Under the pieces are notes generated by a model. It made no database searches, was not told where the DNA came from, and worked only from the letters and a program-made list of their open reading frames with translations. From contig JANOXL010000014.1 of assembly GCA_031418395.1 (NCBI GenBank), positions 1 to 12,274 of the forward strand: DNA of 12,274 nt. The letters run 5' to 3'. The translations under genes were made by a program, and so were the position numbers. This DNA comes from JANYCG01 sp031418395. Its GTDB lineage: Bacteria > Pseudomonadota > Gammaproteobacteria > Burkholderiales > Burkholderiaceae_C. Below are positions 6,707-12,274 of the stretch, piece after piece (position 1 is the first letter of the stretch; every line of letters begins with the position of its first letter).

Positions 6707-7387
6707 ATGGGAACACTTTATATGGTAAGACACGGGCAAGCTTCTTTTGGTGCTGCCGACTACGACAATTTGAGCCCGCTGGGCCATCAGCAAAGTGTGC
6801 GCCTGGGCGAATACCTCGCTGCAAAAGGCCTGAAGTTTGATGCCGTTTTGGTCGGCACGCTGAAGCGCCATGCACAAACCCTGGCGGGTGTTCAAGAAGG
6901 CATGAAGACGTCCCATGATGGCCTGCTTTGGCCGGGATTGAACGAATACGACAGCCACGCGGTGATCTCGGCGGTTCACCCAGCACCACTGGCCAAACCC
7001 GACACACCCGAGATGTACCGCAACCACTTTCGCATCTTGCGCAATGGCCTGACCCAATGGATGAACGGCGCAAGCCAGCCACACGGCATGCCCTCGTACC
7101 CCGACTTCCAGAAAGGCGTGACCAGCGCGCTCGACTACGTGCGCGCGCATGCCGACCTCGGCCCCAAAAGCAATGTGCTGATGGTCTCCAGCGGCGGCCC
7201 CATTTCGACGGCGGTGGGCCACGTTTTAGGCACCTCACCCGAGATGACCATTGAACTGAACCTGCGCATCCGCAACACCTCCATCACCGAGTTCGACTTC
7301 AATCCCAAGCGCCACATGCTGGTGACCTACAACACCCTGCCGCATCTGGATCATGCAGACTATGCGAGCTGGGTGACGTATTCCTGA
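6707..7387 (+). CDS. Histidine phosphatase family protein (phosphoglycerate mutase-like)
   Basis: This 226-residue protein begins with MGTLYMVRHGQASFG, the RHG signature; His9 would be the phospho-accepting residue, with Arg8 beside it. Arg54 in TLKRHAQT and Glu80 in GLNEYD match the next conserved positions. The second catalytic His, normally in VxHGG, is replaced by Ser162 in VSSGGPIS. Phosphatases of this branch remove phosphate from small molecules or proteins; the substrate is unknown. Homologues with SGG rather than HGG occur in proteobacteria (from memory), so the change may be a subfamily trait, not decay. It sits 36 bp after the deaminase gene on the same strand and ends before a terminator-like hairpin. 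A role in dephosphorylating nucleotides feeding the nucleoside pathway is possible but only inferred. Confidence 0.85.
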   Translation: MGTLYMVRHGQASFGAADYDNLSPLGHQQSVRLGEYLAAKGLKFDAVLVGTLKRHAQTLAGVQEGMKTSHDGLLWPGLNEYDSHAVISAVHPAPLAKPDTPEMYRNHFRILRNGLTQWMNGASQPHGMPSYPDFQKGVTSALDYVRAHADLGPKSNVLMVSSGGPISTAVGHVLGTSPEMTIELNLRIRNTSITEFDFNPKRHMLVTYNTLPHLDHADYASWVTYS

Positions 7388-7412
7388 AGGTGGCCCACTG
7401 TCCTTCGGGTCC

Positions 7413-7451
7413 GGCGTTTTCGGAGTAAAGTCCATCGGCAACGCCTTTTTT
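7413..7451 (+). terminator. Candidate Rho-independent terminator after the phosphatase gene
   Basis: GGCGTT (7413-7418) pairs perfectly with AACGCC (7440-7445), immediately followed by six T (7446-7451). The 21-nt loop contains a smaller GGA...TCC pairing that would shorten it. The hairpin is 25 bp past the phosphatase stop and would separate the transporter/nucleoside unit from the molybdenum hydroxylase genes. The stem is only 6 bp, so strength is uncertain. Confidence 0.45.
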
Positions 7452-7461
7452 GTCTGTCTGT

Positions 7462-7484
7462 TTGTCTGACGATTTGTCAGACTG
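7462..7484. promoter_or_regulatory. Twin GntR/FadR-type operator motifs upstream of the molybdenum hydroxylase genes
   Basis: TTGTCTGACGA (7462-7472) fits TNGTNNNACNA exactly; TTGTCAGACTG (7474-7484) fits all but the last base. Both cores, GTCTGAC and GTCAGAC, match the GT-M-N-K-AC pattern described for FadR-subfamily GntR regulators, and they are reverse complements of each other, forming a 7-bp-arm inverted repeat with a 5-bp centre. Their starts are 12 bp apart, about one helical turn. They lie 31 bp before the GTG start at 7515. A TGTC repeat (7451-7466) abuts the left site. No GntR gene is in the window. Confidence 0.45.
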
Positions 7485-7514
7485 TTCCCCTGTTGAGACC
7501 ACCCGAACTTCACC

Positions 7515-8297
7515 GTGAAATCACTCCACTACCAACTCGCCACGTCAACGGATCAGGCCCGCCGGGCCCTGGCCCAAGACCCCGACGCCCGCCTGCTCGC
7601 CGGGGGCATGACACTGATCCCCGCGCTCAAACACAGGCTGTCGTCGCCTTCGCAACTGGTTGACATTTCCCGCCTGCCCGATTTGCGCCGCATCGAGGTC
7701 AAAACCGACCACGTGTGGGTGGGCGCGGGCATGCGGCACATGGAAGTCGCGGGCTCGGCAGGGCTCAGGCAGGCGCTGCCCAGCCTCGCGCAGTTGGCCG
7801 GCGGCATTGGCGACCCGCAGGTACGCGCACGGGGCACGCTCGGCGGCTCGATTGCCAACAACGACCCTGCTGCGGACTACCCGGCCGCGCTTGTCGCGCT
7901 CAAGGCCGTGGTCGTCACACAGCAGCGCGAACTCGCCGCAGACGATTTTCTGCAGGGCATGTTCACCACCGCGCTGAAGGCGGACGAGATCATCAGCGGC
8001 GTGAAATTCGCCATTCCAAAGCGCGGCGCTTACGCCAAGTTCCGCCATCCGGCATCGGGCTTTGCGATGACGGGTGTGTATGCGGCTGACTTCGGTGGTG
8101 GCGACCTGCGCGTGGCAGTCACGGGCGCCGCCACTAGCGTCTGCCGCTGGCCCGCCGCTGAGGCTGCGTGGAAGCGTGGGTCGAACACTGCTGTGTTTGA
8201 GCACCCCGAGTTGTTGTCCGACATCCATGCGCCGGCCGCCTACCGTGCGCAACTCGCCGCCCTCATGTTCGAGCAGGCCTTGCGGTCGCTGGTTTGA
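7515..8297 (+). CDS. Molybdenum hydroxylase FAD-binding subunit (CoxM/XdhB-like)
   Basis: The 260-residue protein matches the FAD subunit of three-part xanthine dehydrogenase/CO dehydrogenase-family enzymes. The two FAD pyrophosphate-binding motifs are present: AGGMTLIPALK (29-39) and GTLGGSIANNDPAADYP (107-123). The C-terminal CoxM-like domain occupies roughly 165-260 (KFRHPASGFAMTGVYA). It would pass electrons from the Fe-S subunit to an external acceptor. The start is a GTG; it is chosen because the protein then begins with the usual short lead (KSLHYQLATSTDQA) and no upstream ATG in frame improves it. No clear Shine-Dalgarno precedes it. The Fe-S subunit gene follows after 30 bp. Confidence 0.9.
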   Translation: MKSLHYQLATSTDQARRALAQDPDARLLAGGMTLIPALKHRLSSPSQLVDISRLPDLRRIEVKTDHVWVGAGMRHMEVAGSAGLRQALPSLAQLAGGIGDPQVRARGTLGGSIANNDPAADYPAALVALKAVVVTQQRELAADDFLQGMFTTALKADEIISGVKFAIPKRGAYAKFRHPASGFAMTGVYAADFGGGDLRVAVTGAATSVCRWPAAEAAWKRGSNTAVFEHPELLSDIHAPAAYRAQLAALMFEQALRSLV

Positions 8298-8327
8298 TCC
8301 CTATTCACCGTTGCCTTTTTTATCGTC

Positions 8328-8831
8328 ATGAAAATCTCTCTTGAACTCAATGGCCAAACGCGCGAAGCCGATGTGGAAGAGCGCACTTTGCTGGCCGACT
8401 TGATCCGTGACAGTTTTGGACTGACCGGTACCCATGTGGGTTGCGACACCAGCCAGTGCGGCTGTTGCACGGTGCTGCTCGATGGTGTGGCCGTCAAATC
8501 CTGCAGCATGCTCGCCTTGCAGGCGCAGGGCTGCAAGATCACCACGATTGAAGGCTTGGCACCCACAGGTTCGGGTGGGCAAGCGCTGCACCCGGTGCAA
8601 GCCGCCTTCACCGAATGCCACGCGCTGCAATGCGGCTTTTGCACGCCGGGCATGATCATGTCTACCGTGAGCCTGTTGAAGTTTCACCCCAACCCGAGCG
8701 ACGCCGAGATTGCCGAGGGCTTGAGCGGCAACCTGTGCCGCTGCACGGGTTACCTCAACATCAACCAAGCGGTCAAGCAGGCCGCTGCCGCCATGGCCGG
8801 CACGTCCACCCAGAGTGGGGTGGCCGCATGA
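8328..8831 (+). CDS. Molybdenum hydroxylase 2x[2Fe-2S] subunit (CoxS/XdhC-type small subunit)
   Basis: The 167-residue protein carries all eight cysteines of the small Fe-S subunit. The plant-ferredoxin-like cluster has Cys39, Cys44, Cys47 and Cys59 (GCDTSQCGCCTVLLDG). The second, helical domain has Cys102 and Cys105 (QCGFCTPGM) and Cys137 and Cys139 (NLCRCTGY). It relays electrons from the molybdenum site to FAD. The length is normal. The start codon is preceded by a T-rich stretch and no obvious Shine-Dalgarno. The stop overlaps the start of the large-subunit gene (ATGA), so the two are translationally coupled. Confidence 0.94.
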   Translation: MKISLELNGQTREADVEERTLLADLIRDSFGLTGTHVGCDTSQCGCCTVLLDGVAVKSCSMLALQAQGCKITTIEGLAPTGSGGQALHPVQAAFTECHALQCGFCTPGMIMSTVSLLKFHPNPSDAEIAEGLSGNLCRCTGYLNINQAVKQAAAAMAGTSTQSGVAA

Positions 8832-11161
8832 GCGTCGCCGCCGCCTTGACGCCGCCTTTGTCCCAAGGCGTGAACTACGCGCGCCGTGAAGACCACGCAC
8901 TGGTTACCGGCCACGGTCGTTACACCGCTGACCACGTCTACCCTGGCAGCCTGCACGCCTACGTGATCCGCTCCATGCACGCACACGCCCGCATCACGCG
9001 CGCTGATTTTTCCGCCGCGGCCCAAGCGCCCGGCGTCGTGTGGGTGATGACGGCGGACGATGCCAAAGCCCTGGGCGCGCAAGACTTCCCCAACGCCGTG
9101 GCCGTGGAAGACATCAACGGCCAGCCGCAAAAAGTGGTGCGCATGCCAGCGCTGGCGAAGGGCCAAGTGCATTTTGTCGGTCAACCCATCGCCATGGTGT
9201 TTGCCGAGACGGCGGGCCTCGCGCAAGACGCCGCTGAGCTGGCCGAGATCGACTATGAACCGATGGACGCAGTTGCCAGTGTCGACACCGCCCTGGCCGC
9301 AGGCAGCGTGCAACTGCATGACGCCGCACCCGGCAATCTCTCGGCCCGCTTCGCCAATGGCGACCGCGCCGCCGTGGAGGCCGCGTTCAAGGCCGCCCAA
9401 CACGTGAGCCGCGTGCGCGTGGCCAGCCAGCGTTTGATCGGCATGCCGATGGAGCCCCGCGCCGTGGTCGTCTTGCACGACGACGCCTCGGGCCGCACGC
9501 GCATCCACACGCCAACACAAGGCATCTTGGGCATGCTGGGGCTACTGAGCGCCACCACAGGCATTCCGCCCGCGCAGCTCGAAGTGTCCACACAAGACGT
9601 GGGCGGCTCCTTTGGGCTGCGCGGCACGCCCTACAGCGAACACGTTTGCCTGGTTCTGGCAGCGCGCAAACTCAAGCGGCCGCTGCGCTGGGTCGGCTCA
9701 CGCAGCGAGGTGTTTTTGAGCGACTGGCATGGCCGCGCGCTCACGCTCGACGCGCAAGTAGCGCTGGATGCCGAGGGTCGCATTCTGGCCATGCGTTTCA
9801 ATGACCAGACCGATGTGGGCGCCTACAACTGCTACTTCAGCACCTTTATTGGCGCCAAAAACCTGAGTGTGACGATGGGCGGCGTGTACAAAGTGCCTGC
9901 GCTGTACATGGAGTCAGATATCGTGTTCACCAACACCGTGCCGGTCTCGGCCTATCGGGGCGCAGGCCGCCCCGACATCGCCTACGCGGTCGAGCGCCTC
10001 ATCGACTATGCCGCGCACGAACACGGTTTTGACCCGGTCGCGCTGCGCCGCCGCAACTTCATTCCGCTCACCGACTTCCCGTACCGCACCGCCAACGGCA
10101 CTTTGTACGACACCTGCGATTGCGCCCAGGTGATGGATCGCGCGTTGACCCTTTCGGACTATGCTGGTTTTGCCAAACGACGCGGCGAATCTGAGCAGCG
10201 TGGCAAATTACGCGGTATCGGCATGGCGACCTACCTGGAGATTTCCGGCGCGGGTTCGGTGCCCAAAGACCAGGTGCAAGGCGAGTTTTCAGACGCGGGG
10301 GTGTTGAACGTTTACGGTGTGACCGGCGCCTCCGGCCAGGGGCATGAAACCTCGTTCGCCGCCATCATCGACAGCACGCTGGGCTTGCCCGCGACCCAGG
10401 TGCGGTACGTCGCAGGCGACCCGAGCCGCAGCATGGTGGGCAATGGCACCGGCGGCTCGCGCACGCTCTACGGTGCAGGCAGCGCGATCAAGGATTTGTG
10501 CAACAAAATCATCGCCCAGGCCACGCCACTCGTCGCTCAATCCTGGGGCTGCGCGCCCGAAGAAGTGGGTTTTACCCATGGACGCTGGCAACACTTGGCG
10601 GACAAATCCAGAACGCTGACGATGACCGAGTTCCTTCAGCGCCTGAAGCCCGCTGAATTGGCAACGCTCAAGGCCATGGGTGAAGCACAATCTGGTTCCA
10701 CCTTTCCCAATGGCTGCCACATCGCCGAGATCGAAATCGACCCACGCAGCGGCGTCACTGAAGTGGTGAACTACACCGCCATTGATGATTTGGGCACGGT
10801 CATCTCGCCGCAACTGGTCGAAGGCCAGGTACACGGCGGCGTCGTGCAAGGTTGGGGCCAGGCCTTTTGCGAAGACGTGGTGTACGACAGCAGCGGCCAG
10901 CTGCTCTCCGGCAGCTTGATGGACTACGCCATGCCACGCCTGGGCTGCATGCCCGTGTTGCAGCGCGAAACCCTGGAGGTGCCCACCAAGCTGAACCTGC
11001 TGGGCTCAAAAGGGGTCGGCGAATCCGGCTGCACCGGCTCGCTGCCCGCGCTGGCCAACGCCATGATGAGCGCCTTGCGCCCCTTTGGCATCCACGCGAT
11101 GGACATGCCTTTCACGTCCGCCAAGGTGTGGGCGGCCATCGACACTGCGCGCAAAACCTGA
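8828..11161 (+). CDS. Molybdenum hydroxylase large subunit, molybdopterin-binding (XdhA/CoxL-like, AYRGAGR type)
   Basis: The 777-residue protein shows the full large-subunit layout: the aldehyde oxidase/xanthine dehydrogenase a/b hammerhead domain (about 25-150, with VGQPIA 117-122), then the molybdopterin-binding domain with QDVGGSFG (256-263), AYRGAGR (375-381), ASGQGHET (501-508), GSRTLYGAGSA (543-553) and KGVGESG (728-734), in which Glu732 is the expected catalytic base. The AYRGAGR loop differs from the AYRCSFR loop of true CO dehydrogenase, which has the Cys that holds copper, so the enzyme should hydroxylate an N-heterocycle or aldehyde instead. Next to nucleoside enzymes a purine base is a reasonable guess, not shown. 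The ATG at 8828 is chosen because homology begins there; the frame is open upstream only as a shadow of the Fe-S gene. No cofactor-insertion chaperone gene (XdhC/CoxF type) lies in the window. Confidence 0.92.
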   Translation: MSVAAALTPPLSQGVNYARREDHALVTGHGRYTADHVYPGSLHAYVIRSMHAHARITRADFSAAAQAPGVVWVMTADDAKALGAQDFPNAVAVEDINGQPQKVVRMPALAKGQVHFVGQPIAMVFAETAGLAQDAAELAEIDYEPMDAVASVDTALAAGSVQLHDAAPGNLSARFANGDRAAVEAAFKAAQHVSRVRVASQRLIGMPMEPRAVVVLHDDASGRTRIHTPTQGILGMLGLLSATTGIPPAQLEVSTQDVGGSFGLRGTPYSEHVCLVLAARKLKRPLRWVGSRSEVFLSDWHGRALTLDAQVALDAEGRILAMRFNDQTDVGAYNCYFSTFIGAKNLSVTMGGVYKVPALYMESDIVFTNTVPVSAYRGAGRPDIAYAVERLIDYAAHEHGFDPVALRRRNFIPLTDFPYRTANGTLYDTCDCAQVMDRALTLSDYAGFAKRRGESEQRGKLRGIGMATYLEISGAGSVPKDQVQGEFSDAGVLNVYGVTGASGQGHETSFAAIIDSTLGLPATQVRYVAGDPSRSMVGNGTGGSRTLYGAGSAIKDLCNKIIAQATPLVAQSWGCAPEEVGFTHGRWQHLADKSRTLTMTEFLQRLKPAELATLKAMGEAQSGSTFPNGCHIAEIEIDPRSGVTEVVNYTAIDDLGTVISPQLVEGQVHGGVVQGWGQAFCEDVVYDSSGQLLSGSLMDYAMPRLGCMPVLQRETLEVPTKLNLLGSKGVGESGCTGSLPALANAMMSALRPFGIHAMDMPFTSAKVWAAIDTARKT

Positions 11162-11213
11162 TGCGCAATCATGGCCAGTTCGGTGTGCTGATGATTTGAG
11201 AGGTCAATTTCAT

Positions 11214-11237
11214 ATAATTAACATGGGTGTTAATTAT
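11214..11237. promoter_or_regulatory. AT-rich perfect palindrome, 10-bp arms, between convergent genes
   Basis: ATAATTAACA-tggg-TGTTAATTAT is a perfect inverted repeat 53 bp after the large-subunit stop. Its left edge overlaps TATAAT (11213-11218), an exact -10 hexamer, though no matching -35 sits at 16-18 bp. Only one of ten pairs is G-C and no T tract follows, which speaks against a strong terminator. Operator, weak bidirectional terminator or small-RNA promoter are all possible. Confidence 0.4.
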
Positions 11238-11307
11238 TGTGAATTTGACGCCTCTCCTGCGAAGATTTAGAAGATTTTGGCCTCTAGGTCTCGTGAAATG
11301 GCGTTAT

Positions 11308-11331
11308 TTAGCTATTATATTTGTAGCATCA
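11308..11331 (+). repeat. AT-rich intergenic element, copy 2 (GCTATT-n6-GTAGCATC)
   Basis: This copy has 16 of 20 identical bases to 660-679 across the core, same orientation, with the outer blocks GCTATT and GTAGCATC fully conserved and the middle varied. It lies in the gap between the molybdenum hydroxylase large subunit and the convergent sugar kinase gene. Confidence 0.45.
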
Positions 11332-11352
11332 ATTCAACGAACCAAAAGTCAC

Positions 11353-11381
11353 AACGCCTGGCGACCTGCCGTGCCAGGGTT
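11353..11381 (-). terminator. Hairpin directly after the sugar kinase stop (minus strand)
   Basis: Read on the minus strand, AACCCTGGC begins right after the kinase stop codon and pairs with GCCAGG plus GTT across one bulged C, giving about nine pairs around a 10-nt loop. GTGACTTTTGG follows, a short imperfect T run. It is a candidate terminator for the kinase gene. Confidence 0.4.
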
Positions 11382-12274
11382 TCAGCCCGTCAGATCGAAA
11401 CCCAGTTTTTCAGCCCGGGCCAACAGCTCACTCAACGTCGGTGCACCCAGCCTTCCGCCAAAGACTTCGCACTTCATGGCAGCCGCCAAGTTCGCCCAGC
11501 GCACGATTTTTTCGATGGGCCAGCCCTGGCACAAGCCCCAGGCAAATGTTCCGTGCCACACATCGCCTGCGTTGAGCGTATCCACCGCTTGAATGACGGG
11601 CGCCGGGACGTGCTGCACAACGCCTGACGCGCGAGTCCAGATGGCGGCGCCCAAAGCCCCCTGGGTAACGCCCACCACGGCGGCGTCGCACCGGCTGGCG
11701 ACCTCCAGCAAGGCAGCATCCGCAAACTCCTGCCTGCAAAAAATCCGCAACGCGGGTTCGGAGAACAACACATGCGTCGCCAACGGAACCAGATGCTCCA
11801 AGATGTCTGAAGTCGTCGTGTCGGCATCAAGGATGGCAGGCACGCCACAGCGTCTGGCCTCAGTGAGCAAAGCCGCAGCGCCTTCCACCCAGCGCACGTC
11901 CACCAACACGGCACCGGCATCCGCCACCTGATGCAGCGGCAGCCAAGAGGTGTCGGTGGGAATTTTCGGGTCGTAAAACGGAATGACCGCCCGCTCCCCA
12001 AACCGGTCGACGATGATCGAAGAAAAAGGCGTTTGTGTACCGGCGATGGCGCGAAGCCATTCTGTGTTCACGCCCTCCTGCTGAAGCTCGCGGATGAAGC
12101 GCTGGCCGGTTTCATCGTCGCCCACGCGCGACCAGAGTTGCACCTGCCCACCCAGGCGGGCAATCGTGATCGCCGCGCTGGTCGCCATGCCTGAGGCCGC
12201 CTGCACAGCGCGGCTGGGCAACACCTTGATGCCCGCCTTGGGTATCGCATCGACCTGAAAGATCGTGTCCCAAA
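11382..12274 (-). CDS. PfkB-family carbohydrate kinase, N-terminus outside the window
   Basis: The frame is open from the right edge to the stop at 11382, giving 296 visible residues; the true start lies beyond 12274. The apparent start (GTG at 12224) is internal, because the family pattern continues upstream (FQVDAIPKAGIKVLPSRAVQ). Other marks are the ribokinase-like region SGMATSAAITIARLGG, WSRVGDDETGQRF, DADTTTSD, and the C-terminal catalytic block DTLNAGDVWHGTFAWGL, in which the final Asp (codon 11562-11564) is the expected base. The HGTFA ending and the GGRLGAPTL tail resemble the ketohexokinase/sulfofructose-kinase side of the family. The motif normally reads GAGD; here it is NAGD. It phosphorylates a sugar or nucleoside; ribose released by the nucleoside hydrolase is one candidate. 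It is transcribed towards the molybdenum hydroxylase genes, so it is a separate unit. Confidence 0.9.
   Translation of the reverse strand, partial: WDTIFQVDAIPKAGIKVLPSRAVQAASGMATSAAITIARLGGQVQLWSRVGDDETGQRFIRELQQEGVNTEWLRAIAGTQTPFSSIIVDRFGERAVIPFYDPKIPTDTSWLPLHQVADAGAVLVDVRWVEGAAALLTEARRCGVPAILDADTTTSDILEHLVPLATHVLFSEPALRIFCRQEFADAALLEVASRCDAAVVGVTQGALGAAIWTRASGVVQHVPAPVIQAVDTLNAGDVWHGTFAWGLCQGWPIEKIVRWANLAAAMKCEVFGGRLGAPTLSELLARAEKLGFDLTG

Noticed and set aside
5309..7222. 637-codon minus-strand open frame opposite the hydrolase, deaminase and phosphatase genes
   Set aside because: It crosses three well-supported genes, has no recognisable motif, and is His/Arg/Gly-rich as expected for an antisense shadow in GC-rich coding DNA.
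8615..8827. Upstream extension of the molybdenum large subunit frame
   Set aside because: The extra residues are an out-of-frame reading of the Fe-S subunit gene; the ATG at 8828 gives the normal N-terminus.
8828..11161. Annotation as CO dehydrogenase large subunit
   Set aside because: The active loop is AYRGAGR, not AYRCSFR, so copper-dependent CO oxidation is not supported.
11223..11270. 15-codon open frame starting inside the AT-rich palindrome
   Set aside because: It has no Shine-Dalgarno and no downstream gene on that strand to serve as leader; length is within chance.
11245..11273. TTGACG-n17-TAGAAG as a rightward promoter
   Set aside because: The -10 matches only four of six positions and no gene lies downstream on that strand.
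11227..11592. 121-codon plus-strand open frame over the gap and the kinase 3' end
   Set aside because: It is mostly antisense to the kinase gene and lacks any recognisable motif.

Overview
The window is GC-rich, tightly packed DNA with short intergenic gaps. Protein content and style suggest a betaproteobacterium, most likely Burkholderiales/Comamonadaceae (relatives of Polaromonas, Rhodoferax or Variovorax). This is judged from protein resemblance and an AT-rich intergenic element; no search was run. There is no RNA gene, CRISPR array, transposase or phage gene.

Layout. (1) 1-461: the 3' part of a PhzF-family gene with a Ser-coding hexanucleotide repeat. (2) 462-793: non-coding, with a small hairpin, a 7-bp-arm palindrome and an AT-rich GCTA...TAGC element. 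(3) 794-6670: a likely single operon encoding a periplasmic binding protein, two permeases and an ATPase of the spermidine/putrescine/Fe(III) type, then a nucleoside hydrolase and an adenosine-deaminase-family enzyme. From the first permease onward, genes overlap or are separated by less than 10 bp. (4) 6707-7387: a histidine-phosphatase-family gene, perhaps with its own leaderless promoter, followed by a terminator-like hairpin plus T6. (5) 7515-11161: a three-subunit molybdenum hydroxylase (FAD, 2x[2Fe-2S] and Mo-cofactor subunits, in coxM-S-L order but without the CO dehydrogenase active-site motif). Two GntR/FadR-type operator motifs lie upstream. (6) 11162-11381: an AT-rich gap between convergent units holding a 10-bp-arm palindrome, a second copy of the AT-rich element and a hairpin for the opposite strand. 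(7) 11382-12274, minus strand: a PfkB-family sugar kinase whose N-terminus lies outside the window.

Working model (inference): the genes form a nucleoside scavenging and catabolic locus. The ABC transporter imports a nucleoside-like solute, the hydrolase splits it into base and ribose, the deaminase removes an exocyclic amino group, the molybdenum enzyme could hydroxylate the heterocycle, and the PfkB kinase could phosphorylate the released sugar. The link from transporter to hydrolase and deaminase is well supported by gene packing. The link to the molybdenum enzyme and kinase rests only on proximity and chemistry.

The most notable points are a polyamine-type transporter welded to nucleoside enzymes and non-canonical residues at key positions in several enzymes: Tyr for the catalytic His in the hydrolase, Leu at the ribose-contacting position of the deaminase, Ser for the second His in the phosphatase, and Asn in the kinase GAGD motif. 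Together these suggest an unusual substrate.
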